A stretch of DNA of 64,000 bases from Niveispirillum cyanobacteriorum (GCF_002868735.1 NZ_CP025611.1:2102501-2166500); one strand, 5' to 3'. Positions 16,254-25,795 are shown, numbered from the stretch's first letter. Notes: generated by a model not told the origin, from the letters alone. Numbers and translations: made by a program.

Positions 16254-16658
16254 TCAGCCCGGATATGCTGCCGCCCAGCGGCCATTCTGCGTCCGGCCAC
16301 CATATCCATAGGCATCGCCATTGGCTTCGTGGACATAGACGTAGCATTCTTCGTGAAGCGGCCCCAGAAGGTCCGCCATTCCCTGATAAGCTGCCTTCAC
16401 AAACGCCGTCGTTTCCGCCTTGGTGTTGGTGCCCGCCGTCACCTTGATATCCAGCCAGAAGGCCGACAGCCCTTCATCGGTCGGCCGATTGCCGGCGATG
16501 AACCAGCCACCGGGGTCCGCCGGCTCCACCAGCACCGCCGTCACGCCGGGATCCTTGCCCAGCTTTTCTGCCCCAAGCCGGGCAGCCAATCCAGCAATCT
16601 GAGCGCGCAGTTCGGGGCGTGGGTCGGGCGTTACATAGCGGACAATGATCATCGGCAT
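16254..16658 (-). CDS. Tautomerase-superfamily protein (4-oxalocrotonate tautomerase-like)
   Basis: Tautomerase-fold enzyme of about 134 aa, twice the size of 4-OT subunits, as in fused or cis-CaaD/MSAD-type members. Starting at ATG 16658 the protein begins MPMIIVRYV, so removal of Met would expose the catalytic amino-terminal Pro; this favours 16658 over the ATG at 16661. It is divergent from a LysR regulator gene, which probably controls it. The substrate cannot be predicted; keto-enol tautomerisation or dehalogenation are both seen in this fold. Confidence 0.75.
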   Translation of the reverse strand: MPMIIVRYVTPDPRPELRAQIAGLAARLGAEKLGKDPGVTAVLVEPADPGGWFIAGNRPTDEGLSAFWLDIKVTAGTNTKAETTAFVKAAYQGMADLLGPLHEECYVYVHEANGDAYGYGGRTQNGRWAAAYPG

Positions 16659-16753
16659 CACACATCTCCTGTTGGGGTTGGATGCCCATTTCTGCCCTTT
16701 TGGAATTCATTCGTGAACGCTATGATACTTGATCATTAACATAGTGATTTCAT

Positions 16754-17596
16754 ATGATGCTTGACCTGGAATCCGTCCGCCTGTTCGCCCTTGTCGCGGA
16801 ATATGGCAACCTCACCCGCGCCGCAGAGGCGGCAGGCACGGTACAGCCCGTTGTCAGCCAGCGCATCAAATCGTTGGAGGCGACCCTTGGCAGACGGCTT
16901 CTGGATCGCAGTCCCCGCCTTGTCCGCCTGACCGAGGCGGGAACAGCCTTTCTTGATCATGCGCGAAACTTGCTGGCGGCGCACGAGGCGGCGATTGCCG
17001 CTGTCGATATTGTGCCCTCACACATCACAATCGGGATCAGCGACCATGCTCTGGGTACACATCTCGATCTGGTGCTGAAGCGACTGCGGATGGCATTGCC
17101 GCCGCATGCGACTATGGCGGTTAATCTGGGCCAGTCGGCGGATATCCGGGATCGGTTTGAGAGCGGCCAGATTGATCTGGCCATTATCCGGCGGGAGCAT
17201 GGAACGGAAGGGGGTGAGGTGCTGGGCAGCGATGCGTTGCAATGGCGCGTCCCGTCTGGTTGGTCGTGGTCCGATGGCCCCCTGCCGCTGGTGCTTCTGC
17301 CCTCTCCCTGTTCCGTCCGAGCGGTGGCAATCCGGGTCCTTGATCAGGCTGGCATTCCATGGCGGGAGACGTTCACCGGCGGAAGTTGTCTGGCGCTGGC
17401 GGCGGCGGTGCGTGCCGGCCTCGGTGTGGCCCCGCTGGGCGATAGTATCGGCGGCGATCTGGCCATGGTCCCGGCATCCGCAGGATTGCCGACACTGCCC
17501 GCGTCACAGATCGTCATGCTGGCGCGCACGCCCAATCCTGCGACATCCGCTGCTGCGCGCGCGCTGGCGGCCAGTGTGCATGATCTGCTGGCCTGA
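16754..17596 (+). CDS. LysR family transcriptional regulator
   Basis: LysR-type regulator of 280 aa with the usual winged HTH at residues 1-60 (LTRAAEAAGTVQPVVSQRIKSLEATLGRRLLDR pattern) and a periplasmic-binding-protein-like effector domain after residue 88. It is divergent from the tautomerase gene with a 95-nt gap, the standard layout for LysR control of the neighbour. The domain after residue 240 looks slightly short but complete. Confidence 0.88.
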   Translation: MMLDLESVRLFALVAEYGNLTRAAEAAGTVQPVVSQRIKSLEATLGRRLLDRSPRLVRLTEAGTAFLDHARNLLAAHEAAIAAVDIVPSHITIGISDHALGTHLDLVLKRLRMALPPHATMAVNLGQSADIRDRFESGQIDLAIIRREHGTEGGEVLGSDALQWRVPSGWSWSDGPLPLVLLPSPCSVRAVAIRVLDQAGIPWRETFTGGSCLALAAAVRAGLGVAPLGDSIGGDLAMVPASAGLPTLPASQIVMLARTPNPATSAAARALAASVHDLLA

Positions 17597-17691
17597 AACC
17601 CCGCTTGCGCTCCGCCGCTGCCTGCCCCATATCCAGCAACGGCTTTATGGCCACCCTCATTGGATGTAAATCGCAGAGCAAGGTGAGAGAG

Positions 17692-19572
17692 ATGAGCGAG
17701 GAACGGCTCAGTTTCCAGGCCGAGGTCAGCCGCCTGCTGGATATCGTGGCGCATAGCCTCTACTCGGAGAAGGAAGTCTTCCTGCGGGAACTGATCTCCA
17801 ACGCGTCGGACGCGTGCGACCGGCTGCGCTATGCGGCGCTGACCGATGGGTCGCTGCTGGGGGATGACCGCGACTTCAAAATCCGCATCGTCGCCGATAA
17901 GGATGCCAAGACGCTGACCCTGATCGACAATGGCATCGGCATGAACCGCCAGGACCTTGTCGACAATCTGGGCACCATCGCCCGGTCGGGCACGTCGGCA
18001 TTCGTCAAGAACCTGTCGGGCGACAGCAAGAAAGATGTCAGCCTGATCGGCCAGTTCGGCGTCGGCTTCTATTCCGCCTTCATGGTGGCGGAAAAGGTCG
18101 AGGTGTTCAGCCGCAAGGCGGGTGAGGCCACCGGTTGGCGCTGGGTCAGCGACGGCCAGGGAAGCTTTACTGTCGCCGAGGATGAGGCCGCCCCTGCGCG
18201 CGGCACCCGCATCGTCATGCATATCCGCGAGGCGGAGACGGAGTTCCTGGAGGAGCATCGCCTGCGCCACGTCATCAAGACCTATTCCGACCATATTGCC
18301 GTACCCATCCTATTGGGTGCTGAGACGACCGACAGCGTGAATGCGGCGAATGCGCTGTGGACGCGCTCCAAGTCAGAGATTACGGAAGAGCAGTACAAGG
18401 AATTCTATCACCATGTCGGCCACGCCTTTGATGAGCCGTGGTTGACCCTGCATTGGCGTGCCGAGGGCGTGATTGAATATACGGGCCTGCTGTTCGTGCC
18501 ACAGCAGCGGCCCTTTGACCTGTTCGATCCGCGCCGCGCCCATCATGTGAAGCTGTATGTCCGCCGCGTGTTCATCACGGACGAGGCGGAAGGGCTGGTC
18601 CCGCCGTACCTGCGCTTCCTGAAGGGAGTGGTGGACAGCGAAGACCTGCCGCTGAATGTCAGCCGCGAGATGTTGCAGAACAACCCGGTGCTGACCAAGC
18701 TGAAGGCCGGGATCGTGAAGCGCGTGCTGGGCGACCTGAACAAGAAAGCCGCCGACCCGGAACAGGCCGCTGACTATGCCCGCTTCTGGGACGCGTTCGG
18801 GGCCGTGCTGAAGGAAGGACTGTATGAGGATTACGCCCACCGCGACGACCTGCTGAAGCTGCTGCGCTTCCGCACGACGGAAAGCAAGGGCGAGCTGGTC
18901 AGCTTGGCCACCTACATCTCCCGTATGAAGGAAGGCCAGGACGCCATCTATTACATCACGGGCGATGAGAAATCGGCCGTGGAGAAGAGCCCGCAGGTGG
19001 AAGGCTTCCGTGCCAAGGGCGTGGAGGTGCTGCTGCTGACCGATCCGGTGGATGAATTCTGGGTTGGGTCGGTGCGCGAGACCGATGGCAAGCCGTTCAA
19101 GTCCGTGACACGCGGCGGGGCCGACCTGTCTAAGATCAAGGGCGAGGAGAAGCCAGAGGACGAAAAGAAGGACAAGGCGTCGGATGGCGACCTGTCCGCC
19201 CTGACCGCCCTTTTGAAGTTGACGCTGGGCGAGGAGGTCAAGGATGTCCGCCGGTCGGAGCGCCTGACCGACAGTGCCGTCTGTCTGGTGGCCGATGATG
19301 GCGACATGGATATCCACCTGCAGCGACTGCTGAAGCAGCATGGGCAGTTGGGGGCCGATGCCGCGTCCAAGCGGGTGCTGGAGATCAACCCCGGCCACCC
19401 GCTGATCCGCCGTCTGGCGGAGAAGGCCACGCAGGACGGGGCGGCAAGCTCGCTGGAGGATGCGGCCTGGCTGCTGCTGGATCAGGCGCGTATCCTGGAG
19501 GGTGAGACCCTGCCCGACCCGCTGTCCTTTGCCCGCCGCATGGCGGCGTTTGTGGAGAAGGGGCTGGGGTAA
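17692..19572 (+). CDS. htpG: Molecular chaperone HtpG (Hsp90)
   Basis: ATP-dependent Hsp90 chaperone that remodels client proteins in the cytosol. The N-terminal GHKL ATPase shows SLYSEKEVFLRELISNASDA, DNGIGM and GQFGVGFYSAF; middle and C-terminal dimerisation domains follow, with SREMLQNN as the middle-domain hallmark. Length of 626 aa matches HtpG. ATG 17692 is preceded by AAGGTGAGAGAG and gives the canonical N-terminus; an in-frame start at 17605 is not needed. No heat-shock promoter element was identified with confidence. Confidence 0.97.
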   Translation: MSEERLSFQAEVSRLLDIVAHSLYSEKEVFLRELISNASDACDRLRYAALTDGSLLGDDRDFKIRIVADKDAKTLTLIDNGIGMNRQDLVDNLGTIARSGTSAFVKNLSGDSKKDVSLIGQFGVGFYSAFMVAEKVEVFSRKAGEATGWRWVSDGQGSFTVAEDEAAPARGTRIVMHIREAETEFLEEHRLRHVIKTYSDHIAVPILLGAETTDSVNAANALWTRSKSEITEEQYKEFYHHVGHAFDEPWLTLHWRAEGVIEYTGLLFVPQQRPFDLFDPRRAHHVKLYVRRVFITDEAEGLVPPYLRFLKGVVDSEDLPLNVSREMLQNNPVLTKLKAGIVKRVLGDLNKKAADPEQAADYARFWDAFGAVLKEGLYEDYAHRDDLLKLLRFRTTESKGELVSLATYISRMKEGQDAIYYITGDEKSAVEKSPQVEGFRAKGVEVLLLTDPVDEFWVGSVRETDGKPFKSVTRGGADLSKIKGEEKPEDEKKDKASDGDLSALTALLKLTLGEEVKDVRRSERLTDSAVCLVADDGDMDIHLQRLLKQHGQLGADAASKRVLEINPGHPLIRRLAEKATQDGAASSLEDAAWLLLDQARILEGETLPDPLSFARRMAAFVEKGLG

Positions 19573-19579
19573 GGTCCCA

Positions 19580-20140
19580 TTACTGCGGCGGCGGTTCCAC
19601 CTGTGGGGGCGCCGCCGCCCGTTCGGCACAGGCATCGCCGATGGCCTGATAGGCGCCGCCGCTGCCCGCCAGACTGAACGTGTCGGTGGTGCGGCTGCCG
19701 CGCAGGCTGGTGCCGCGCACCACCAGGGTCGATCCCTGGCGCAGCGCCTGGGCGATAGCGTGGTCCGTATCGGCCTCGCGCGCCCAGGCCTGCTCATCCT
19801 TGCTGAACAGTTTGAAGCTCTGCTTGCCGACCTGCACCTGTACCTCGGCATGTTCGGCGAACGGATATCCCGCGATGAAATTCACTACATCATAGGTCCG
19901 CTCGGCGGGCCGGTGGGTGATCATCAGAAAGACATCACCACGCTTGGTGAAATCGCCTTCCATCTTCTTGGGCCGCGACACCATCCAGCAGACGGGGCCC
20001 GACGGTTCCTCCAGCATGAAGGCATTCCAGTCGCGGAAAATCCCGATCAGTCGGGGCTCCGCCGACATGGCCGGCAGGGCCAGCAGCAGGGTGAGCGCCA
20101 ACGAGAAAAGCGTCAGGATCTGCCGTGCCGGTTGCTGCAT
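19580..20140 (-). CDS. Invasion-associated locus B (IalB)-family exported protein
   Basis: Small exported protein of the IalB family common in alphaproteobacteria. A signal peptide (to about residue 26) is followed by the family core: FRDWNAFMLEEPSGPVCWM, RGDVFLMITHRP, and a beta-sandwich ending with FSLAGSGGAYQAIGDAC. Two Cys residues could form a disulphide. A Pro-rich tail (PPQVEPPPQ) ends the protein. Its role here is unknown; in Bartonella IalB aids erythrocyte entry, but most relatives are in free-living bacteria. It ends 7 nt from the htpG stop, tail to tail. Confidence 0.8.
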   Translation of the reverse strand: MQQPARQILTLFSLALTLLLALPAMSAEPRLIGIFRDWNAFMLEEPSGPVCWMVSRPKKMEGDFTKRGDVFLMITHRPAERTYDVVNFIAGYPFAEHAEVQVQVGKQSFKLFSKDEQAWAREADTDHAIAQALRQGSTLVVRGTSLRGSRTTDTFSLAGSGGAYQAIGDACAERAAAPPQVEPPPQ

Positions 20141-20214
20141 GGGCCTGCGGTATGGTTGAGGGACCGGACTTCCCCTTTACCGGAATTGGCGCCGCAAACG
20201 AAGGGCGAAATGTT

Positions 20215-20814
20215 TCACGCCAACAACTTGACTGCCAATCCCCCCATCACCAGGGCAATCACCCCGTCCAGCACCCGCCATGCCGCTGGCCTGGCAAATA
20301 ATGGCCGCAGCAGGCGCGCACCGAAGCCGAGGGCGATAAAGAAACTGAACGACGCCACCACGGCCCCCAGGCCGAACCAAGCCTTCATTTCCCCAAAGCG
20401 GCTGGCCACCGATCCGATCAGGACGACCGTATCCAGATAGACATGCGGGTTAAGCCAGGTCAGGGCCAGACAGGTGGCGAGCGTGGCCGCCCGCCCCACC
20501 CCCTTCCCCGCAGCCGGGTTCAGTCCCGCCTTCGCCGTTAATGCCGACCACAGCGCCCGTAACGCATAGGCAAACAGAAAGGCCGCCCCCGCATAGCGCA
20601 GGACGGGAAGCAGCCCCGGCCAGCGTTCCACCAGCCAGCCCAGGCCCGCCACCCCGGCGGCGATCAGCACCGCATCCGACAGCGCACAGGTCAGCACGAC
20701 GGGCAGTACATGCTGCCCCCGCAATCCCTGACGCAGGACAAAGGCATTCTGCGCCCCGATGGCGATGATCAGGCTGAGCCCCAGCAGATAGCCAGACAGG
20801 ATGGCGTTGAACAT
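20215..20814 (-). CDS. argO: LysE/ArgO-type basic amino acid exporter
   Basis: Inner-membrane exporter of the LysE superfamily, 199 aa, with about six hydrophobic helices. Signature elements are the N-terminal GYLLGLSLIIAIGAQNAFVLRQG-like stretch and the TWLNPHVYLDTVVLIG stretch, both diagnostic for LysE/ArgO exporters of arginine, lysine and analogues. ATG 20814 has GGGAG upstream; the longer frame to 20853 is unlikely. It is divergent from an ArgP-like LysR gene, the classic argO-argP layout, so induction by excess arginine is expected. Confidence 0.9.
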   Translation of the reverse strand: MFNAILSGYLLGLSLIIAIGAQNAFVLRQGLRGQHVLPVVLTCALSDAVLIAAGVAGLGWLVERWPGLLPVLRYAGAAFLFAYALRALWSALTAKAGLNPAAGKGVGRAATLATCLALTWLNPHVYLDTVVLIGSVASRFGEMKAWFGLGAVVASFSFFIALGFGARLLRPLFARPAAWRVLDGVIALVMGGLAVKLLA

Positions 20815-20910
20815 GGGGGAACTCCCGTGGTGTGACGGGAACGGACCTATCATCCGACGATAATTAAGCGTAGTTAATGTTTCTTACTCTGATTAAGCGT
20901 TGCTGATTCC

Positions 20911-21789
20911 ATGCTGGACTATGCCCTGCTTTCCGCCCTGGCCGCAGTGGTGCGGGCAGGCAGTTTTGAACGTGCCGCACAGCAGTTGCACGTCACCCCG
21001 TCCGCTGTGTCGCAGCGGGTAAAGCTGCTGGAGGAACGGATGGGGGCGGTGCTGGTGGTACGCGGCAGCCCCTGTACAGCCACCCCGGCAGGGGCCCGGC
21101 TGTGCCAGCACGCCGAACAGGTCGCATTGCTGGAAAGCGAGCTGCCGGCCTCCCTTCCCGGTCTGGCGCAGGAGGGGCCCCGCCCGGTTCTGCGCATCGC
21201 GGTCAATGCCGACAGTCTGGCCACCTGGTTTGTGGCGGCCATGGCGGATATGCCCGACTGCCTGTTCGATCTGGTCCTGGATGATCAGGATCACAGCGCC
21301 GACTGGCTGCGCCGGGGAGAGGTGCTGGCCGCCGTGACGGCGGGCGGCGGGGCCGTCCCTGGCTGTGACAGCGTCACCTTGGGTGCCCTGCCCTATGTCG
21401 CTACGGCCAGCCCTTCGTTCATGCGGCGTCATTTCCCCGATGGGGTGACGGCAGAGGCGCTGACCCAGGCGCCGTGCCTGACCTTTAACGCCAAGGACCG
21501 GTTGCAGGCACAATGGCTGCGCCGGGTGGGGATGGAGGAGGCGGTGCCCACCCACTGGCTGCCCTCGTCGCAGGCCTTCATCGATGCGGCCCTGGCAGGG
21601 GTCGGCTGGGGCATGAACCCGCTTCCGCTGGCGGCAGCACATCTGGCGACGGGCCGGCTGGTGGAAGTACTGCCGGACCACGGGCTGAACGTGCCCCTGT
21701 TCTGGCAGCGCAGCCGCATGCCCAGCGCCACCCTGTCCCGCCTGACCAAGGCTGTGCAGCGGGCGGCGGCTTGTGTCCTCGTCCCTTAA
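20911..21789 (+). CDS. argP: ArgP/LysG-type LysR regulator of amino acid export
   Basis: LysR regulator of 292 aa with an N-terminal HTH (SFERAAQQLHVTPSAVSQRVKLLEERMG pattern) and the ArgP/IciA-type effector domain; the NADSLATWF segment is characteristic of ArgP/LysG proteins. Divergent orientation with the argO-like gene across a 96-nt gap supports control of arginine or lysine export. The gap is AT-rich compared with its surroundings and contains TTAAGCGTAGTTAATG/TTAAGCG repeats that could be LysR contacts. Confidence 0.88.
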   Translation: MLDYALLSALAAVVRAGSFERAAQQLHVTPSAVSQRVKLLEERMGAVLVVRGSPCTATPAGARLCQHAEQVALLESELPASLPGLAQEGPRPVLRIAVNADSLATWFVAAMADMPDCLFDLVLDDQDHSADWLRRGEVLAAVTAGGGAVPGCDSVTLGALPYVATASPSFMRRHFPDGVTAEALTQAPCLTFNAKDRLQAQWLRRVGMEEAVPTHWLPSSQAFIDAALAGVGWGMNPLPLAAAHLATGRLVEVLPDHGLNVPLFWQRSRMPSATLSRLTKAVQRAAACVLVP

Positions 21790-21995
21790 TGGATGGCCCT
21801 GCACACCCGTTCCATGTTAATGCTGTGCTTGGTCGGCAGTTCACCCAGGCGTCGCCAGCCCTTCACGGGCCGCTAAACCTGCCTTCTCACTGATTATCGA
21901 CCGTCACACCCACAAGGCGTGCCGCGTCGGCAAGATGGCGACCACCGACGGTTCCAATAAGGATCAAGGCGTGCCGTGAAACGGGATGTTGACCC

Positions 21996-22547
21996 ATGTC
22001 GAAGCAGGAATTGCCCTTTCAGGTCGCCGATATCGGCGCCTTGGCCAAATCACTGAAATCACAACTGGAAGCGCATGAGGGCCGGGCCGGCCATGTGCAG
22101 CTTCTGAACATGCTGGCGCGCGGCGCCGGCTATCGCAATTTCCAGCATTACCGGGCGCAGGCAGCAGCGCTTGACCAGTTGGAAAACCCGGCACCCGCCG
22201 CCCCGACGGTGGCGGTTGATCACGCCCGCGTGCGCCGGCTGATGCGGCATTTCGATGATGCCGGACAGTTGATACGCTGGCCCAACAAGTTCAACGAGCA
22301 GGCCACCTGCCTGTGGGTGATCTGGTCGCGCCTGCCGCCACGCGACAGCATGACGGAACAGCAGATCAGCCGGAAACTGAATGAGATGCACAGTTTCCGC
22401 GACTTCGCCCTGCTGCGCCGTGAATTGGTGGAACAGGGGCTGGTCAGCCGCACCCCCGATTGCCGCGATTACCGCCGCATCGAACGAGGGCCGCCGCCCG
22501 ACGCCCTGGCGCTGATCCGGTATCTGGCACAGCGTAAACCGCAATAA
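21996..22547 (+). CDS. DUF2087 domain-containing protein
   Basis: A 183-residue cytosolic protein. The C-terminal half (about 90-170) is a DUF2087 domain, shown by RWPNKFNEQATCLWVIWSRL, ISRKLNE, FRDFALLRRELVEQGLVSR and DYRRI. This domain often follows an HTH or methyltransferase module and is thought to bind nucleic acid. The N-terminal 75 residues contain an alpha-helical region with GHVQLLNMLARGAGYRNFQHYRA, reminiscent of glyoxalase-superfamily-type N-terminal tags in phage-related proteins but not assignable. It stands alone, followed by a strong terminator. Confidence 0.75.
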   Translation: MSKQELPFQVADIGALAKSLKSQLEAHEGRAGHVQLLNMLARGAGYRNFQHYRAQAAALDQLENPAPAAPTVAVDHARVRRLMRHFDDAGQLIRWPNKFNEQATCLWVIWSRLPPRDSMTEQQISRKLNEMHSFRDFALLRRELVEQGLVSRTPDCRDYRRIERGPPPDALALIRYLAQRKPQ

Positions 22548-22552
22548 ACAAG

Positions 22553-22580
22553 AAGGGGCGCCCCACCGGGGACGCCCCTT
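22553..22580 (+). terminator. Terminator after DUF2087 gene (shared with leuC)
   Basis: Stem AAGGGGCG-CCCC with its complement and one bulged A, ACC loop, followed by TTTT (22579-22582). It lies between the DUF2087 stop and the convergent leuC stop and may act in both directions. Confidence 0.85.
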
Positions 22581-22602
22581 TTCACTGCAACCTTGCCCAG
22601 GC

Positions 22603-24006
22603 TCAGCCCAGGGTGCGCACGTCGGTCAGGTGACCCTTGATGGCGGCGGCGGCGGCCATGGCAGGGCTGACCAGATGGGTGCGGCCACCGGGGCCCTGGC
22701 GGCTTTCGAAATTGCGGTTCGACGTGCTGGCGCAGCGTTCGCCGGGCTTCAGCTTGTCGTCATTCATGGCCAGGCACATGGAACAACCAGGCTCACGCCA
22801 GTCAAAACCGGCCTCAGTGAAGATTGTGTGCAGGCCTTCTTCCTCAGCCTGCTTCTTCACCAGACCGGAACCGGGGACGACCATGGCATAGACGCCATCG
22901 GCCACCTTGCGGCCCTTGGCCACGTCGGCGGCGGCGCGCAGATCCTCGATCCGGCTGTTGGTGCAGGAACCGATGAACACCTTCTGAACGGGCACCTGCG
23001 ACAGCGGCGTGCCCGGCGTCAGGCCCATATAGGCCAGCGAACGTTCGACGGCCTTGGCCTTGTGCGGGTCCTTGAAATCAGCGGGGCTGGGCACGTTGGC
23101 GGTGATCGGGGCCACGTCCTCTGGGCTGGTGCCCCAGGTGACCAGTGGTACGATGTCGGCGGCGTTCAGTTCCACGACCTTGTCATAGACTGCACCCTCA
23201 TCGCTGGGCAGCGACTTCCAATATTCGACCGCGCGGTCGAAATCGGCACCCTGCGGCGCGCGATTGCGGCCGCGCAGATAGTCGAACGTCTTCTCATCAG
23301 GGGCGATCAGACCGGCGCGGGCACCGGCCTCGATGGCCATGTTGCAGACCGTCATGCGGCCTTCCATGGACAGGTCGCGGAAGGCCTTGCCCGCATATTC
23401 GATGACATAGCCGGTGCCGCCAGCGGTGCCCAGCTTGCCGATCACGGCCAGCGTCAGGTCCTTCGCGGTGACACCCGGGGGCAGGTCGCCATCGACCTTC
23501 ACCAGCATGTTCTTCGACTTCTTGATCAGCAGGGTCTGCGTGGCCAGCACATGTTCCACGTCCGAGGTGCCAATGCCGAAAGCCAGCGCGCCAAAGGCGC
23601 CATGCGTGGCGGTATGGCTGTCACCGCAGACGATGGTCATGCCCGGCTGGGTCACACCCTGTTCCGGCCCCACCACGTGCACGATACCCTGGCGGATATC
23701 GCTCATGTCGAAATATTCAACGCCGAATTCCTTGGCGTTGATGGCCAGTTGCTCCACCTGGATGCGGCTTTCCTCGTTCTTGATACCGGCCAGACGGTCC
23801 TTGCTGGTCGGCACATTATGGTCGGCCACGGCCAGGGTCTTCTTGGGCTGACGCAACTGGCGCCCCGCGATGCGCAGACCTTCAAAGGCCTGCGGGCTCG
23901 TCACCTCATGCACCAGATGCAGATCGATATACAGCACGGCGGTGCCGTCTTCCTGACGGTGGACGGTGTGGCTGTCGAAGATCTTGTCATAGAGGGTGCG
24001 GGCCAT
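22603..24006 (-). CDS. leuC: 3-isopropylmalate dehydratase large subunit
   Basis: Large subunit of isopropylmalate isomerase, which converts 2-isopropylmalate to 3-isopropylmalate in leucine synthesis. The aconitase-fold 4Fe-4S ligands are visible as SCTNSR and GCSMCLAMN, and [10 protein letters not shown] plus [11 protein letters not shown] complete the family pattern. The 467 aa length is standard. ATG 24006 has AGGTGA upstream; a GTG at 24012 is an alternative. leuD and leuB are not adjacent in this window, so the small subunit must be encoded elsewhere. Confidence 0.97.
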   Translation of the reverse strand: MARTLYDKIFDSHTVHRQEDGTAVLYIDLHLVHEVTSPQAFEGLRIAGRQLRQPKKTLAVADHNVPTSKDRLAGIKNEESRIQVEQLAINAKEFGVEYFDMSDIRQGIVHVVGPEQGVTQPGMTIVCGDSHTATHGAFGALAFGIGTSDVEHVLATQTLLIKKSKNMLVKVDGDLPPGVTAKDLTLAVIGKLGTAGGTGYVIEYAGKAFRDLSMEGRMTVCNMAIEAGARAGLIAPDEKTFDYLRGRNRAPQGADFDRAVEYWKSLPSDEGAVYDKVVELNAADIVPLVTWGTSPEDVAPITANVPSPADFKDPHKAKAVERSLAYMGLTPGTPLSQVPVQKVFIGSCTNSRIEDLRAAADVAKGRKVADGVYAMVVPGSGLVKKQAEEEGLHTIFTEAGFDWREPGCSMCLAMNDDKLKPGERCASTSNRNFESRQGPGGRTHLVSPAMAAAAAIKGHLTDVRTLG

Positions 24007-24311
24007 GGTCACTCACCTGGGGGTCAAGGATCGAACCGCAAAGACGGGGGTGGCTTTACGGTCACATTGTTACGTGGTGGCGGAGCATAGCGGCACGCCC
24101 CGACCACGGCAAGCGGGTGCCGCCCATTCGCCGGGCGCCTGCATGCAACGCAGCGTTCAAGGGGGCGCATGATTGGTAGGATTTGTACCAGTCTGACAGG
24201 CACAGAGAGTGCGCGCTCCATCCTTAAGGATTAACCTATCGGGAAGACATACAGGGGTCGTCATGTTATGAGACGGGCGGCGAGAATTTTCTCCGCCAGA
24301 CGGAAAGCCTG
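24007..24311. other. Divergent intergenic region, leuC / diguanylate cyclase
   Basis: About 305 nt without a supported gene. I searched the leuC side for a leucine-rich leader peptide and attenuator and found none. Both promoters should lie here, but no convincing -35/-10 pair was identified. Confidence 0.5.
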
Positions 24312-25544
24312 ATGTTCCCGCTGGATATTGTCACCATTCTGGTGCTGTACAAATCTTCGCTGATCGCGGGCGCACTGGCTTTTATGCACATGCGCAGGCA
24401 ATCACATCGACAATCGGGCCTGCGCACCCTGATCATTGGTTTTGGACTGCTGATCGTCGGCTCCACCCTGGCAGGCTGGGGGGCGGCGGGCCAGATGGCG
24501 CTTGAGTTCTGGACCCTGACCAGCCTGATTTTCGGCACCCTGGGCTATGGCCTGATCTATCTGGGTATCCATTCGCTGAGCCGGCAGCGGCGGGCCCGGC
24601 AGGGATGGCTGATCCTGGTGCCGCCGGCCCTGTTCGTCTTGGCAGCCCTGGTCACAGGCTTTCACACCGATGACCGTATCCGGTCCTGCCTGTTCCATCT
24701 GCAGGCCGGCCTGTTCCTGGCGGTTGCCGCCTGGCCGGTCTGGCGTGACCGGCGGCATGACCCGCTGCCATCCCGTCTGCCGCTGGCCGTCGTGCTGGCG
24801 GCGTGCGCACTGGTGTTCGGCGTGGGGTCATGGGCGATCCTGGCAAGGCCGGACTATGTCGACTGGATCGCCCATGGTTTCGCGCTTCAGATATTGGGGA
24901 ATTTCGGCATCGCCGTCCTGGTCTGCGGCTTTGCCACGGACCGGGCCGAACGCAGCCTGCGGCAAGCGGCAGAGATCGACAGCCTGACCGATATCGGCAA
25001 CCGCCGCTGGCTGGAGGCAAGGATGCCCCCCATCATCCAGGCCGGCGACGCGCTGATCGTGCTAGACTTGGACCATTTCAAGCAGGTGAATGACCGTTAC
25101 GGCCATGCCGCCGGTGATGCAACCCTTGCTGCCACCGCTAGCACCCTGCGTCAGGCGTTACGCGCACAGGACCTGTCGGCCCGCATGGGGGGAGAAGAAT
25201 TCCTGCTGTTCCTACCGGGTGTGAAAGATCAGGCCCGCGCCGTCGCCGAACGTCTGCGCCTGCGTATTGAGGCGCAGACGGCCCTGCATCAGGATTATGC
25301 CATCACCGTCACCGCCAGCCTTGGCATCGCGGTCGCCCCGTCCGACGGCATGGGCTGGGAACAGCTTTATCAGGCCGCCGACGGCGCGCTGTACGAGGCC
25401 AAACGGCAGGGCCGCAACCGGGTGGTCGACCACGCCGACCTGACTACCCCCGCGGCAGCCGCGCCTCTGGCGTCGGCGGGTCCAGGTCTTCATACAGGGC
25501 CTGTGCCTCCGGTGCCGGCCCCCGACGCGCGGCCAGGGCCTTGA
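24312..25544 (+). CDS. Membrane-bound diguanylate cyclase (GGDEF)
   Basis: Makes the second messenger c-di-GMP from two GTP. About six to seven N-terminal membrane helices (residues 5-215) form an uncharacterised sensor region, followed by a short linker and the GGDEF domain (about 225-380). The active site is GGEEF at 293-297 and an intact inhibitory I-site RAQD lies at 284-287, exactly five residues upstream, so feedback inhibition is expected. A Pro/Ala-rich tail of about 30 residues overlaps the convergent Hsp15 gene by 101 nt. Probable role is sensing a membrane or extracellular cue and promoting biofilm or reducing motility. Confidence 0.9.
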   Translation: MFPLDIVTILVLYKSSLIAGALAFMHMRRQSHRQSGLRTLIIGFGLLIVGSTLAGWGAAGQMALEFWTLTSLIFGTLGYGLIYLGIHSLSRQRRARQGWLILVPPALFVLAALVTGFHTDDRIRSCLFHLQAGLFLAVAAWPVWRDRRHDPLPSRLPLAVVLAACALVFGVGSWAILARPDYVDWIAHGFALQILGNFGIAVLVCGFATDRAERSLRQAAEIDSLTDIGNRRWLEARMPPIIQAGDALIVLDLDHFKQVNDRYGHAAGDATLAATASTLRQALRAQDLSARMGGEEFLLFLPGVKDQARAVAERLRLRIEAQTALHQDYAITVTASLGIAVAPSDGMGWEQLYQAADGALYEAKRQGRNRVVDHADLTTPAAAAPLASAGPGLHTGPVPPVPAPDARPGP

Positions 25545-25788
25545 CCTTGATCACCCGGACATAGGCGCCCAAGGGAAAGGTCAGGACGTCACCCACCTTC
25601 ACCACCTGGCTGGCCTTGGACACGGGCGTACCGCCGATACGCAGGCTGCCCGACGTCGCCAGTTTGGCCGCCTGGCTGCGGGTCTTCAAAAAACGCGCGT
25701 ACCAGAGCCATTTATCCAGACGCAGCCGGCCCTTGGCCATTTCGGCGGCATCGGCGGGATCAAGGGCGGTGATGTCCTGGTCGGCCAT
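25444..25788 (-). CDS. S4-domain RNA-binding protein, Hsp15 family
   Basis: Heat-shock protein 15-type RNA-binding protein, which in E. coli binds stalled 50S subunits carrying a peptidyl-tRNA. The S4 fold is clear from about residue 21 to 80: RLRLDKWLWYARFLKTRSQA, then GSLRIGGTPVSKASQVVKVGDVL. Length is 114 aa. It is followed closely downstream by the esterase gene in the opposite-order arrangement on the same strand (7 nt from its stop), so the esterase and this gene may form a unit. Confidence 0.85.
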   Translation of the reverse strand: MADQDITALDPADAAEMAKGRLRLDKWLWYARFLKTRSQAAKLATSGSLRIGGTPVSKASQVVKVGDVLTFPLGAYVRVIKVKALAARRGPAPEAQALYEDLDPPTPEARLPRG

Positions 25789-25795
25789 GCGCGCC

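Noticed and set aside
24007-24311. Leucine attenuator or leader peptide before leuC
   Set aside because: No run of Leu codons in a short frame and no terminator/antiterminator pair found.
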